From Planctomycetota bacterium (GTDB lineage: Bacteria > Planctomycetota > UBA8742 > UBA2392), in the NCBI GenBank assembly GCA_020849795.1, contig JADZFR010000001.1, forward strand, positions 34,479-98,478: a stretch of DNA of 64,000 nucleotides, written 5' to 3'. Position 1 is the first letter of the stretch. Each line of letters starts with the position of its first letter. This document shows positions 43,707 through 52,909 of this stretch, piece by piece. Below the pieces are notes generated by a model. The model had not been told where the DNA came from. It worked only from the letters and a program-made list of their open reading frames with translations, and did no database searches. The position numbers were made by a program, and so were the translations under genes.

Positions 43707-45230
43707 ATGGCCAAGGGTTCATTACGTACAGCGGCACGATCTCGCCGGCGCGGTTTTGCGCTGATGGTTGTGCTGATCCTGGTCATCATGCTTGCAGTTC
43801 TGGTGTACGGCCTGCAAAGCGACGTGCAGCGCGAGGCGGCGGTGTCGGGCAACGTGCGCGACGACCTGCGCGCGGCCTATCTGGCGCAGATGGCGCTGAT
43901 TCGCGGGCAGGTGATCCTGCGCCTGGACAAGGCCTCAGACTACGACAGCTTGAACGAGGAGTGGTCCAAGCCCCTGAGCTGGGAAGGCGAGACTTGGGGC
44001 GATGACGGCAGCAGTGAGGGCGAGCGCCCTAAAGACCCGCTTGTCCTGATCAGCGATGAAGACCGCAAGTTCAACCTGCTCATGCTGGTGCGTGGCACCG
44101 AGGACCAGCAGAAGGAAGCAGCCGAAGTGTTGAAGCGGCTGATCGACATCTGTCGCCGTACCGACGAGAGGCTTGAGGGCACCAGCGAGCGACTGGGCGA
44201 GAAGATTCTGGAGGGCACGCCGCGCAACACGCGCAACCTGGGCGAGGACAGCGACGTCAACACCGCGACACTCGTAAGCAACCTGGTGAAATACTTGAAA
44301 GAGCGCCTGACCGAGGAATCGGACGAACTGGAGTTTGCTGCCGTTAAAGAAGGCGACGTGCGCAGCATGAAAAAGCAGACGCCCTACGAAATGCTGACTC
44401 TGGGCGAGTTGCTGCAGGTCGAAGGCTGGACCGAAAAGCTGCTTTACGGGCCGGTGCGCAAGGCCGACGCCCCGATTGAGAAAGGCAGTAGCGACGAGGC
44501 AGATGAGTACAAGCCGTGGAACGAACTTACCGACGAAGAACGCTTTGAGCAGACGCGCGCAGCCGTTGAAACAGCCGACTTGCGCTCGCGGGACCCCAAC
44601 CAACTGGGCATCATCCACTACCTGACGCTGTACACGAGCGGGCGCATCAATATCAACACTGCGTCACGCGAGTTGCTGTTGGCGCTGGATGCTGACCTGA
44701 CTTGGGACGTGGTAGACCAGATTCTCACGGCCCGTGAACAGGACCGGCAGGACGTGGCCGAAGCCGAAGAAACCGGCGAGATCCCGGTGGACGAGCCGCC
44801 CGCCGAAGGCGAAGAAGAGGAAGAAGAAGACAAGGCGTCGTTCCGCGCACAGGACATCGCGGCCTATGCGGCGTTTGTGAAGCGCGTCAGCGGCGAACAA
44901 ACGGAAGAAGGCGCAGCGGCCCCCGAAATCAAGGACTTCACCGAAGAAATCTTCAACCGTTTCAAGCCGTGGCTGACCGTTCGCAGCACGGTGTATTCGG
45001 TCGAAGCATCGGCCACTGCCGGCAAGGTTACGCACAGTATTCGCGCGGTGTATCGCCGCACCGGCAGCAACCAGGCTGCGGCACCAGCGGCGCCGGCGCC
45101 GGGCCAGCCGGCTCCGCCGGCCCCAGCTACGCCCGCCGCACCAGCGGAAGGTGAGGCAGCTACAGATGGCTTTCCACCCGAGCCCAAGATCAAGCTGACG
45201 TTGCTGTTCCGCGACGTTGCGATTCGATAG
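43707..45230 (+). CDS. gspK: Type II secretion minor pseudopilin GspK-like protein
   Basis: A 507-residue protein with a classic type III prepilin signal: basic leader, then RRRG/FALMVVLILVIMLAVLVYG, where the prepilin peptidase would cut after Gly. The absence of Glu at position 5 is typical of GspK, the pseudopilus tip subunit. The large periplasmic part contains TSGRININTASRELLLALD, the helix-hairpin-helix-like block conserved in GspK. Extra features are a strongly acidic loop (PPAEGEEEEEEDKAS) and a Pro/Ala-rich spacer near the C-terminus (APAAPAPGQPAPPAPATPAA). No other gsp gene is in the window, although the giant protein at 24305 looks related by its N-terminus. Confidence 0.88.
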   Translation: MAKGSLRTAARSRRRGFALMVVLILVIMLAVLVYGLQSDVQREAAVSGNVRDDLRAAYLAQMALIRGQVILRLDKASDYDSLNEEWSKPLSWEGETWGDDGSSEGERPKDPLVLISDEDRKFNLLMLVRGTEDQQKEAAEVLKRLIDICRRTDERLEGTSERLGEKILEGTPRNTRNLGEDSDVNTATLVSNLVKYLKERLTEESDELEFAAVKEGDVRSMKKQTPYEMLTLGELLQVEGWTEKLLYGPVRKADAPIEKGSSDEADEYKPWNELTDEERFEQTRAAVETADLRSRDPNQLGIIHYLTLYTSGRININTASRELLLALDADLTWDVVDQILTAREQDRQDVAEAEETGEIPVDEPPAEGEEEEEEDKASFRAQDIAAYAAFVKRVSGEQTEEGAAAPEIKDFTEEIFNRFKPWLTVRSTVYSVEASATAGKVTHSIRAVYRRTGSNQAAAPAAPAPGQPAPPAPATPAAPAEGEAATDGFPPEPKIKLTLLFRDVAIR

Positions 45231-45291
45231 TTTCGGCAGTGTCAGGAGTGGCTGCCATCGGAACTGTCCGTTGGGTTCGCGACGTGGTGCG

Positions 45292-46065
45292 TCAACCCCA
45301 CTGCACACAGCGCATGGAAAGCGATGCCAGGTCAAACCCGGTGACGGGAAACGTGACCCTGTCCGTCTCACGCGCTGCGCCGGCAACGTACAGCAGCGGC
45401 AGATAGTGGTCTGGTGTCGGGTGGTTGACTTGCCCGTCTGCCGTGGCGAGCGCGCGGGTCAGCCAGTCATGGTCGTGTCGCGTCACCGCTGAGACTACTG
45501 CGTCGTCGAAACGCGCGGCCCACTCGGGCGTTCTGGTCTCGCCGCTCTGCATTGCCCCGAATGCGTGCCGCAGGTTGTGCGTGATGTTGCCGCTGCCAAC
45601 GATCAGGACGCCCTCTTCGCGCAGCGGTGCCATGGCGCGCCCCAGCTTGAGGTGCCCATCACCCCTGATGCGCAAGTCAATGCTGAGTTGCACGACCGGG
45701 ATGTCCGCATTCGGGTACATGTGTCGAAGCACGGACCAAGTTCCGTGATCCAGCCCCCAAGCGTCAGACTGCTCCGCCCCTGTAAGCTCAGCCACCCGCA
45801 CGGCCAAGGCCGGGCTGCCCGGCGCGGGATACTGGACCTGGTACAGTTCGTCCGGGAATCCCCCGAAGTCATGAATCGTGCGAGGTTTCGAATTGTTCGC
45901 GACAAGAGTTGCCGGCACATACCAGTGCGCCGAGACGCAGAGGATCGACGTCGGTCGGGGCAGAGACTGGCCCAGTGCGCGAAAGCCGCGCGACCAGATG
46001 TTGTCGTTGATTGCGTTCATGGGTGAGCCATGACCGACAAACAGAACGGGCAGTTTCGAAGTCAT
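45292..46065 (-). CDS. LigB/YgiD-type extradiol dioxygenase (4,5-DOPA dioxygenase family)
   Basis: A 257-residue cytoplasmic enzyme of the class III extradiol ring-cleavage family. Metal-binding and active-site residues are visible: His12 in VGHGSPMNA, His47 in SAHWYV, the HDFGGFP and GLDHGTWS blocks, and the C-terminal NHPTPDHYLPLL. E. coli YgiD, of the same size and motifs, opens the ring of DOPA; the natural substrate here is unknown. It converges with the gspK gene and is read in the same direction as the RimK-type ligase gene upstream, with 18 bp between them. Confidence 0.92.
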   Translation of the reverse strand: MTSKLPVLFVGHGSPMNAINDNIWSRGFRALGQSLPRPTSILCVSAHWYVPATLVANNSKPRTIHDFGGFPDELYQVQYPAPGSPALAVRVAELTGAEQSDAWGLDHGTWSVLRHMYPNADIPVVQLSIDLRIRGDGHLKLGRAMAPLREEGVLIVGSGNITHNLRHAFGAMQSGETRTPEWAARFDDAVVSAVTRHDHDWLTRALATADGQVNHPTPDHYLPLLYVAGAARETDRVTFPVTGFDLASLSMRCVQWG

Positions 46066-46083
46066 AAGGTTCCGTCCGGACTT

Positions 46084-47256
46084 TCAGGAACGCACAGCCT
46101 TTGCCCTGGCGCTGGCGGATTTGGGGCCGGGAAGCAGGTTCTTCATGGCCAGCAGCTTGCCATAGCACAGCAGGCGGTCGCCGGTCACGATGCGGCGGGT
46201 TTTGCGCGGGTTGGGGATGGTCTGGCTGGCGCGAATCATGCTCAAGACCAGGATGTCTTTTTCGCGCAGGCCGCTGTCCTTGATCATCTTGCCGACAAGC
46301 TCGCTGCCCGGGCCGATCGGGATTTCCGCAATGCCGTATCCCTGGCTAAGGCTCAGGCGCTCGCGCAGGTCAACATCAGGGAACAGTACTTCGTCTTCAA
46401 TCTGCCGAATGATGGCGTCGGCCACATCTACGCCGGTCGCGCCCTCGATGCCCTCGAGGCCCGGGCTGCTGTTCACTTCCATAATCTGCGGCCCGTCGTT
46501 GCTTTCCAGCATGTCCACGCCCGCAACGCGCAAACCCATAATGGTGGCCGCATGAACCGCAGTACGCTCGTACTCGGGCGCCAGTTCAATCGCGGCCGCC
46601 TTGGCGCCGCGGTGAACGTTGCTGCGGAACTCTTCGCCTTGAGCGCTGCGGCGCATGGCTGCGACCACGCGACCACCAACAACAAAGGCGCGCACGTCGC
46701 GGCCCTTGCTTTCGGCAACGAAGTTCTGGATCAGCACGTTCTGCCGCGTGCTTTGCAGCGTTTCAATAATGGCTTCCGCGATTTTGTTGTCTTCGGCCAG
46801 GATCACGCCGATGCCCTGGGTGCCCTCAAGCAGCTTGATAATCACCGGCGCGCCGCCGACACGTTCAATTGCCGGCATCACGCTGCTGCGCTGGCGCACG
46901 AATGCGGTCTTGGGGATTCCGATGTTGTGCCGACTCAGGATCTGGAACGCGCGCAGTTTGTCGCGGCTGGTGGCGATTGCGCTGCTGGTATTGAGGCAAA
47001 AGACGCCCATCTGCTCAAACTGGCGTACGACTGCTGTGCCGAAAAACGTGATGCTTGCGCCGATGCGTGGAACCACGGCGTCGAACTTGGGCAGCTTCTT
47101 CTCTCGGTAATACAGGTGGGGATTGCGGCTCTCGACGTCGATCGAAAACTTGAGTGGGTCAAGTATGCGTACTTTGTGGCCGCGTGCTTCTGCGGCTTCG
47201 CGAAGCCGGCGCGTGCTGAACAGCCGCGGGCCCTGCGACAGAATGGCGATTTTCAC
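46084..47256 (-). CDS. RimK-type ATP-grasp ligase fused to a TrkA_C domain
   Basis: A 390-residue protein. Residues 1-295 match RimK/LysX alpha-L-glutamate ligases: KIAILSQGPRLFSTRRLREAA, DAVVPRIGASITFFG, PVIIKLLEGTQGIGVIL (ATP-binding Lys and Gly loop), FRSNVHRGAKAAA and MEVNSSPGLEGIE with the Mg-binding Glu and Asn. RimK adds glutamates to ribosomal protein S6. Residues about 310-385 form an extra domain (IAEIPIGPGSELVGKMIKDS ... TGDRLLCYG) that matches TrkA_C/RCK_C, a ligand-sensing domain of potassium channels. The start is GTG at 47256, where RimK alignments begin. It lies downstream of, and likely in one operon with, the OmpR-type regulator. Confidence 0.93.
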   Translation of the reverse strand: MKIAILSQGPRLFSTRRLREAAEARGHKVRILDPLKFSIDVESRNPHLYYREKKLPKFDAVVPRIGASITFFGTAVVRQFEQMGVFCLNTSSAIATSRDKLRAFQILSRHNIGIPKTAFVRQRSSVMPAIERVGGAPVIIKLLEGTQGIGVILAEDNKIAEAIIETLQSTRQNVLIQNFVAESKGRDVRAFVVGGRVVAAMRRSAQGEEFRSNVHRGAKAAAIELAPEYERTAVHAATIMGLRVAGVDMLESNDGPQIMEVNSSPGLEGIEGATGVDVADAIIRQIEDEVLFPDVDLRERLSLSQGYGIAEIPIGPGSELVGKMIKDSGLREKDILVLSMIRASQTIPNPRKTRRIVTGDRLLCYGKLLAMKNLLPGPKSASARAKAVRS

Positions 47257-47338
47257 GAACGTGTCCTTGAGCGGGCAAAGTCGCCGCCAGTGTACCGGTC
47301 CGGCCAGTTTTCCACAAATGAGGGTCGTGCTCGACAGC

Positions 47339-48019
47339 CTACCGCAGGAACTTGTAGCCGCTGCCGCGCATCGTAAGGATGTGGTTGGGGTTGTTGATGT
47401 CGTTTTCGATCTTCTGCCGCAGCTTGTTGATGAAGTTGTCCACAGTGCGATCGGTGCCGTAGTAGTCAAAGCCCCAAACCTTGGCGAGAATCTCCTGGCG
47501 GCTGAGCACCTTGCCCTCGTTTTCGAGGAACAGCTTCAGCATCAGGAACTCTTTCTGGCTCAGTTCAATCTGCTGGTTGTTGCGGCGCAGCACCTGGCCC
47601 TTGGTATCGAGGTTATGCTCGCCGAAGGTGTAGTCGGCTTCGCTGGTTTCGAAGCGCTTGCTGCGGCGCATCGCGGCGTTGACGCGGGCGACGACCTCAG
47701 CCACGGAAAAGGGCTTGGTGACGTAGTCGTCAGCGCCGAGCTCAAGGCCCATGATCTTGTCGATTTCCTGCGTCTTGGCGGTCAGCATGATGATCGGCAT
47801 GGTCAGGCCCTGCTTGCGTAACTGGCGGCAGATGTCAAAGCCGCTGAGCTTGGGCAGCATGACGTCAAGCAGAATGATGTCGGGTCGGCGCTCAAGCGCC
47901 AGTTTCAGGCCCTGGTCGCCGTCGCTGGCGGTAATGACCGAGTAGCCTTCGACTTGAAGGTTGAGTTCCAGGCCGCGCTGGATCGACGGGTCGTCCTCTA
48001 CGACGAGGATTGTTTCCAT
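47339..48019 (-). CDS. OmpR/PhoB-type response regulator
   Basis: A 226-residue two-domain transcription factor. The receiver (1-120) has the acidic triad around Asp9/Asp10, phospho-acceptor Asp52 (IILLDVMLPK), Thr80 and Lys102 (DDYVTKPF). The winged-helix effector (about 130-226) shows the OmpR pattern LSQKEFLMLKLFLENEGKVLSRQEILAKVWG and DRTVDNFINKLRQKIE, ending HILTMRGSGYKFL. A cognate kinase is not adjacent, so the signal is unknown. The ATG at 48019 is the natural start. It is followed after 82 bp by the RimK-type gene. Confidence 0.95.
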   Translation of the reverse strand: METILVVEDDPSIQRGLELNLQVEGYSVITASDGDQGLKLALERRPDIILLDVMLPKLSGFDICRQLRKQGLTMPIIMLTAKTQEIDKIMGLELGADDYVTKPFSVAEVVARVNAAMRRSKRFETSEADYTFGEHNLDTKGQVLRRNNQQIELSQKEFLMLKLFLENEGKVLSRQEILAKVWGFDYYGTDRTVDNFINKLRQKIENDINNPNHILTMRGSGYKFLR

Positions 48020-48145
48020 GGAACTTCCCTTGCTTGACGGGTTTACCGCACGGCCTAGTATATGCGGCCCGCTCAGGGGGGCAAGCAAGCGCATGGGCCA
48101 CAAGGACTTGCGCCGCAGCAACTCTTGAGCGTTCAAGCAGACCCG

Positions 48146-48222
48146 GGGCGCTTAGCTCAGTTGGTTAGAGCACTGTCTTCACACGGCAGGGGTCACAGGT
48201 TCGAGTCCTGTAGCGCCCACCA
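48146..48222 (+). tRNA. tRNA-Val (anticodon CAC)
   Basis: Complete cloverleaf with encoded CCA: acceptor GGGCGCT/AGCGCCC, D stem GCTC/GAGC, anticodon stem CTGTC/GGCAG with loop TTCACAC (anticodon CAC, reads GTG), variable loop, and T stem ACAGG/CCTGT with loop TTCGAGT. The 3' 23 nt are duplicated twice further downstream as part of a tandem repeat; the first copy belongs to the intact gene. Confidence 0.97.
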
Positions 48223-48532
48223 TTCTTCAAGAGCGGTCGCGCGAGCGGAAATGTTCGCGCGGCCGCTGCGCTTACGTCCGGCGCCGCCCGCCCTGGGGCG
48301 GGCTTTGGCCGGACCTGCTGCGCGGTCAAAACAGTCCACTGGACTGTTTTGAGATTCGAGTCCTGTAGCGCCCACCATTCTTCAAGAGCGGTCGCGCGAG
48401 CGGAAATGTTCGCGCGGCCGCTGCGCTTACGTCCGGCGCCGCCCGCCCTGGGGCGGGCTTTGGCCGGACCTGCTGTGCGGTCAAAACAGTCCACCGGACT
48501 GTTTTGAGGTTCGAGTCCTGTAGCGCCCACCA
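48200..48532 (+). repeat. 155-bp tandem repeat carrying the tRNA-Val 3' end: two full units plus a 23-bp partial unit
   Basis: The tRNA 3' end (TTCGAGTCCTGTAGCGCCCA plus CCA) begins at 48200, 48355 and 48510, exactly 155 bp apart. Between the copies are two nearly identical 132-bp inserts (48223-48354 and 48378-48509), differing at only about three positions. Each insert is full of self-complementary parts: AGCGG..CGCGCGA/TCGCGCG..CCGCT, GCCCGCCC/GGGCGGGC nested in GTCCGG/CCGGAC, and a 27-bp near-perfect palindrome (48326-48352, TCAAAACAGTCC and its complement). After the last partial copy comes the tRNA terminator. The arrangement looks like att-type duplication by a small non-coding element. 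Confidence 0.9.
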
Positions 48533-48566
48533 CGCAAACAGCCCGCGATGAGCGGGCTGTTTGCGT
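48532..48566 (+). terminator. Strong 15-bp hairpin terminator of the tRNA-Val transcript
   Basis: ACGCAAACAGCCCGC at 48532-48546 pairs perfectly with GCGGGCTGTTTGCGT at 48552-48566 around GATGA. It directly follows the third copy of the tRNA 3' end, where the terminator would have been before the repeat expanded. It is symmetric and may also serve the minus-strand gene that ends at 48608. Confidence 0.85.
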
Positions 48567-48607
48567 GTCTGCCAATGCCTGGGCAACGGCCGTCTGCTTA
48601 GGTTGGA

Positions 48608-49036
48608 TTACCCGCCGTCCTTTTCGCCGGACCACTTCTTTACGGCTTCGGCATAGTCTCGGGCGTGCTTGGTGACCAGCTCGTTGACGTCTCTCTTGAA
48701 CAGCCGGTCCTTGGCCTTCATCTTGGAGACTGCGTCGTGAAACTCGGTGCGGTCCTTGTACTTCGTGTTCTTAGCTTCCTTGACCGCGGTCTCCCACACG
48801 TCCTCGGCTTTGTACTCTTCATTGGCCTTGGTCTTGGCGAGGATGATCTCGTAGTACTTGGCGTACACCAGCTTAACGTCGGCAAAGAGCTTCTGTCCCT
48901 CTTCCGACATCTTGGGTTCTTCGTCTTTCTTTTCTTCCTTCTTTTCGTCTTCCTTGGGCGGCTGCGGCGGTGCCTCTTGTGCAAACGCCGGTGCGCCAAG
49001 TGCCAGGGCGATCAGGAAAGTCATGAGCCAGCGCAT
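48608..49036 (-). CDS. Small secreted charged protein, unknown function
   Basis: A 142-residue protein with a signal peptide (LMTFLIALALGAPAFA). The mature part starts with a Pro/Lys/Glu stretch (PPQPPKEDEKKEEKKDEEP) and continues as a lysine-rich, wholly helical domain (KLFADVKLVYAKYYEIILAKTKANEEY, RLFKRDVNELVTKHARDYAEAVKKW). No motif or family was recognised. A periplasmic helical protein seems likely. Confidence 0.8.
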   Translation of the reverse strand: MRWLMTFLIALALGAPAFAQEAPPQPPKEDEKKEEKKDEEPKMSEEGQKLFADVKLVYAKYYEIILAKTKANEEYKAEDVWETAVKEAKNTKYKDRTEFHDAVSKMKAKDRLFKRDVNELVTKHARDYAEAVKKWSGEKDGG

Positions 49037-49115
49037 GTTCGTCTCCTTGCCTATCTAACGTCAGTATCCCCCGGCAAGTTCCGGATTCCAACTGCAAGAA
49101 AGCTGGCACACATCG

Positions 49116-50759
49116 CTAATTCGCCCCGATGCTCATGGTCATCAGGAATTCCGCGTTGCTTTGCGTCTTTTTCAGGCGTTCCTTGAGCAATTCCATGGCT
49201 TCAATCGGGTTCATGTCGTTCAGGATGCGGCGCAGGACCCACATGCGTTTCTGTTCTTCGGGGTCAAGCAACAGCTCTTCCTTGCGTGTGCCGGAGCGCG
49301 TTACGTCGATCGCCGGGTACACGCGCCGGTCGGCCAGGCGCCGGTCAAGGTGCAACTCGGCGTTGCCGGTGCCCTTGAACTCTTCGAAAATCACTTCGTC
49401 CATGCGCGAGCCCGTGTCGATCAACGCCGTCGAGATGATGGTCAGCGACCCGCCCTCTTCAATGTTTCGCGCGGCACCGAAGAACCGTTTCGGGCGTTGC
49501 AGCGCGCTGGCATCAACGCCGCCGGTCAGAATCTTGCCGCTGTGCGGTTGTTCGGCGTTGTAGGCGCGCCCAAGGCGGGTAATCGAGTCCAGCAGGATGA
49601 CTACGTCGACCTTGTGCTCCACAAGCCGCTTGGCTTTGCCCAGCACCATCTCGGTGACCTGGACGTGGCGCGATGTGGCCTCGTCGAAGGTTGACGCAAT
49701 GACTTCGGCGTCAACGGTGCGCTCCATGTCGGTGACTTCTTCGGGGCGCTCGTCGATCAGCAGGACGATGACGTAGATGTTCGGGTGATTGGCGCGAATG
49801 GCGTTGGCAATCTTCTGCAGAATGACGGTTTTGCCAGTGCGTGGCGGCGCGACAATCAGGCAGCGCTGTCCCATGCCGATCGGCGTGACCAGGTCAATCA
49901 CGCGCAGGTTCAGGTCGTTCTTGGTCTCAAGGAAAATGCGTTTGTCGGGGTACAGCGGCGTCAGTTCGTCAAAGGGCACGACTTCGGCCAGCTTGTTCGG
50001 GTCTTCATTGTTGACGTGCTCAACCTTCAGCAGCGCGAAGTAGCGTTCGTTGTCTTTGGGCGGACGAATCTGCCCGGCAACAATGTGGCCCGACTTAAGG
50101 CCGAAGCGCCGGATCTGGCTGGGAGAGACGTAGATGTCGTCGGGGCTGGGCAGGTAGTTGTAGTCGGGGCTGCGCAGAAAGCCGAAGCCCTCGTTCAGCA
50201 CTTCCATGACGCCCTCGCCGTAAATCATGGCGCCGCGCTTCACGCGATCTTTCAGCAACTGGAAGATCAGGTCTTGTTTCTTGAGGCCGCTGGTGTCCTG
50301 GATGCCGACCGCGCGTACGTCTTTCTGCAACTGCTCCATCTTCATTTTCTGGAGCTCGTTGAGGTTGATCGTGACTTGCGGGCCGCGCGGTTCCTGCATT
50401 GCGGGTGTCGGTGTTTCGGTGACCGTCGCGGGTGCCACGGCGCTTTCGGTCTCGTCGGCCGGCATCTCGGGAATGTCTTCATTTGGTGGCTGGCCGTTGC
50501 CGTGCCTGGGTGCGGGCTCGGCCTTGTTGCCCACGCTGTCGTCATTGGGTTCCGGGCTGCGGCGCTGGTACTCTTCTTCTTCGCGCTCGCGGCGGGCTTC
50601 CATGCGGGCCATTTCGTGCTGGCGCGCCATTTCTTCGCTCAGGACATCTGTGCCATCTTTGCGCCTTGGCCCGCGCCGAACGTTGTTGTTGCTGTTGTTG
50701 CGATGTCCGCCACGTGAGCGGCCGCGCCTCTTGGGTGCTGACTTGCCTTCAGGGTTCAT
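49116..50759 (-). CDS. rho: Transcription termination factor Rho
   Basis: Hexameric RNA helicase/translocase that ends untranslated transcripts. At 547 residues it is longer than the roughly 420 of E. coli Rho because of a 125-residue N-terminal extension that is Arg/Asn-rich, then Glu-rich, then Pro/Thr/Ala-rich; such extensions bind RNA in other high-GC bacteria. The Rho_N block ([16 protein letters not shown]), the RNA-binding cold-shock-like domain ([24 protein letters not shown]), Walker A APPRTGKT with Lys310, Walker [14 protein letters not shown] and the R-loop [19 protein letters not shown] are intact, so it should be active. Confidence 0.97.
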   Translation of the reverse strand: MNPEGKSAPKRRGRSRGGHRNNSNNNVRRGPRRKDGTDVLSEEMARQHEMARMEARREREEEEYQRRSPEPNDDSVGNKAEPAPRHGNGQPPNEDIPEMPADETESAVAPATVTETPTPAMQEPRGPQVTINLNELQKMKMEQLQKDVRAVGIQDTSGLKKQDLIFQLLKDRVKRGAMIYGEGVMEVLNEGFGFLRSPDYNYLPSPDDIYVSPSQIRRFGLKSGHIVAGQIRPPKDNERYFALLKVEHVNNEDPNKLAEVVPFDELTPLYPDKRIFLETKNDLNLRVIDLVTPIGMGQRCLIVAPPRTGKTVILQKIANAIRANHPNIYVIVLLIDERPEEVTDMERTVDAEVIASTFDEATSRHVQVTEMVLGKAKRLVEHKVDVVILLDSITRLGRAYNAEQPHSGKILTGGVDASALQRPKRFFGAARNIEEGGSLTIISTALIDTGSRMDEVIFEEFKGTGNAELHLDRRLADRRVYPAIDVTRSGTRKEELLLDPEEQKRMWVLRRILNDMNPIEAMELLKERLKKTQSNAEFLMTMSIGAN

Positions 50760-50861
50760 ATTTGCCTCATGCCGGGTGCAGCGGGGAGCTGCCCTGCGGC
50801 GTCTGCCTGCGACAGCCGCGGGGAGCGGCTTGGAACCACAGGGCTTGGACCGGGGAATGGT

Positions 50862-51488
50862 TTAGGGGGCCCCCGGCGGCCCGTCCACGTTGCTTGCAAC
50901 GTAAGTGTGCCAGATTTCCTGTACCTGGCGATCAAGGTCAGCAAGGCTGCCGTTGTTGTCGATGACGACGTCGGCTTGCCTGCGTTTCTCTTCAAGTGTC
51001 ATCTGGCAGGCTTGTCGGCGTTCAAGCTCGCCCTGGGCCCAACCTCTTTGTGCAGCGCGCTTTTTGCGAGATGCCTCGGTGGCATCGACAAATAGCAGCA
51101 GAGTGTACTTCCCCCCGTAAGCGCCCGATTCAAGCAGCAGGCTGATGTCCAGAATGATGGCCTTGATGCCTGGGTCGCTGAGTCCCGCCTCGATCTTTGC
51201 GTTGGTACGCCGACGGATATGCGGGTGGGTGATGGCGTTCAGTGTAGCAAGCTTCTCGCCTTCGCCGAATACTATGGCACCAAGTTTTTTCCGGTCAACC
51301 TCGCCGTCGTCCGAAATTACGCCTTTTCCGAAGGCGGCAACAATTTGGGTTCGTACCGCCGGGTCGCGCAGCACGGCATGCCCCTCATCGTCCGCGTTGA
51401 TCACCAGCGCACCACGGCGGGCAAAGGCCGCAGCCACAGCCGACTTGCCGCCGGCAACCCCGCCAATCAGGGCGATCACGGGCTTCAT
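50862..51488 (-). CDS. coaE: Dephospho-CoA kinase
   Basis: Last enzyme of coenzyme A synthesis, phosphorylating dephospho-CoA at the 3' hydroxyl. The 208-residue protein has the P-loop GGVAGGKSAV at residues 8-17 (Ala in place of the more usual Ile/Ser), INADDEGHAVL with the substrate-binding Asp, THPHIRRR, and the lid block HLLLF-like LLLFVDATEASRKKRAAQRG, ending with the VIDNNGSLADLDRQV signature. The ATG at 51488 gives the standard N-terminus (MKPVIALIGG). It lies between rho and the lipoprotein gene on the same strand. Confidence 0.93.
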   Translation of the reverse strand: MKPVIALIGGVAGGKSAVAAAFARRGALVINADDEGHAVLRDPAVRTQIVAAFGKGVISDDGEVDRKKLGAIVFGEGEKLATLNAITHPHIRRRTNAKIEAGLSDPGIKAIILDISLLLESGAYGGKYTLLLFVDATEASRKKRAAQRGWAQGELERRQACQMTLEEKRRQADVVIDNNGSLADLDRQVQEIWHTYVASNVDGPPGAP

Positions 51489-51568
51489 GCGCTGCCCCCT
51501 GAACTGCAGTCGTCCTTGAGTGATGGGCAACAAACCATGACGTGGGGGCCGGCCTTCTTCATGTTCGG

Positions 51569-52909
51569 TCACTTTCCCATTGTGCCGACGTTCCATCCGA
51601 CCAATGTCGCGATCCGCTCGCCATTACCCTCGGGCGCGGTGTAGGCGGCTGCCAGCAGGTCCAGCGCAGCCTGCTTGGCTTTGCGCCGGGCCTCGCCGTC
51701 GCGCAGGCCGTTGCTGAGGACTTCCAGCGTCAACAGTTCATCGCCTACCACCAGCACGCCTAACACATACTGCTCAAGTCCGCTGCCGGCGTAGTCCCAT
51801 AGCACGGCCGGAAAGCTCCAACCGGGGTCATAGCCGGTTGAGAATCGGCCCTGCGGGTCCTTAAGGCGGCGATTGAACACGGGGTCGTTGCGCACCTGTA
51901 CGCGAATGTCACCGGCGGCTTTCGTGGGCGCCAACTGGCGCAAGAGCAACCATGGCGCCCCGCCTTCACCGTCAACCTGAACAGTGGAATCTCCGCCAAT
52001 CTTGCGCACCAGGTGCCTGGAGTTCACCGGCAGACTGATCGAGCCTTTCGGGTACGCGATCTGGCCGACTTGCAGATCGTTAAGGGGGCTGGAAACCTTG
52101 TGCTTGGGCGAGCCCTCGAGTGCAAGAACCCTCCGCACGCTGATTCCGGTCAGCAGGGCGCTGAGTTGCGCCCAATGCTCTGCGGTGGGCTTGACGCTGG
52201 ACCCAGGCGGACGACGCCACTCTGCAACGACGATCCACTTGCCCGCTCTGGTATCAATGGCCCGTGCCAGATAGCGATATTGGGCGACAAACGACTCGAC
52301 AGTCTTGCCCAACAGAATCGTTTGCGAGTCCTCATTACGTGCCATCGACACGTCGTCGCGAGACTTCAACATGGAGTTGTAACGCGCACCGGCGATCTGG
52401 CCCATGACAATCTGCTCGGCTGGCGTGGCTGAAGTTTCCGACGCCGGCGGCTTGGCAAGCGCAATGCTGATGCCAGGTAATTCAGGCAGATCGATTGCCG
52501 CCAGCTCTGTTCCGTACCAATCAACAGGCCAGATTTTGCTGCCCGTGGGCAGGTTGAATTCCAGCAGTACGCGCTGGTCGGCGGGCGTCAGAGGTGCCAG
52601 GCGCAAGCGGCGCTTCTGGTCGCGGGGGAGTCCCTCAAACAGTTCTGGGTAGTCGCGCTCGGCACCAGGTACAAAACTGAGCCACTCAATCCCAACGGGT
52701 ATTCCGATGTCCAACAGGTCGCTCTGCGCTTCTCTGGGTGGAATTTCGAAGTCGTCGTCGTCAATCGTCACGGGCGCAGGCTTGGCGCAACCGAGCACCA
52801 ACAGAGCGGCCAGCAACAGAAGACCGGAGCCCCGAGCGCCTGCGACGGCGCTTCGCGCCGACAAACTGTGACGTGCCAACCCGTCTCTTGAATCCTGAAT
52901 CCGCATCAT
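51569..52909 (-). CDS. Lipoprotein of unknown function
   Basis: A 446-residue protein. After an unusually long hydrophilic N-terminus (about 28 residues) comes a lipoprotein signal SGLLLLAALLVLGCAKPAP with the lipobox LVLGC, so it is probably lipid-anchored. The mature region contains no family I know; it has a repeated flavour of surface-exposed beta strands (GKWIVVAEWRRPPGSSV, LVVGDELLTLEVLSNGLRDG). Its ATG overlaps the polA stop as ATGA, so it is expressed with polA, an odd pairing for a lipoprotein. An ATG at 52906 is possible. Confidence 0.75.
   Translation of the reverse strand: MMRIQDSRDGLARHSLSARSAVAGARGSGLLLLAALLVLGCAKPAPVTIDDDDFEIPPREAQSDLLDIGIPVGIEWLSFVPGAERDYPELFEGLPRDQKRRLRLAPLTPADQRVLLEFNLPTGSKIWPVDWYGTELAAIDLPELPGISIALAKPPASETSATPAEQIVMGQIAGARYNSMLKSRDDVSMARNEDSQTILLGKTVESFVAQYRYLARAIDTRAGKWIVVAEWRRPPGSSVKPTAEHWAQLSALLTGISVRRVLALEGSPKHKVSSPLNDLQVGQIAYPKGSISLPVNSRHLVRKIGGDSTVQVDGEGGAPWLLLRQLAPTKAAGDIRVQVRNDPVFNRRLKDPQGRFSTGYDPGWSFPAVLWDYAGSGLEQYVLGVLVVGDELLTLEVLSNGLRDGEARRKAKQAALDLLAAAYTAPEGNGERIATLVGWNVGTMGK

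Noticed and set aside
48326..48507. CRISPR-like array because of regular repeats
   Set aside because: Only two units, with inserts identical to each other rather than variable spacers, and no cas gene nearby.
48165..48635. Minus-strand open frame across the tRNA-Val repeats, encoding WALQDSNLK and GRYRTRTCDPCRVK motifs
   Set aside because: These peptides are the well-known false translation of the antisense strand of tRNA genes; the frame exists only because of the tRNA and its repeats.
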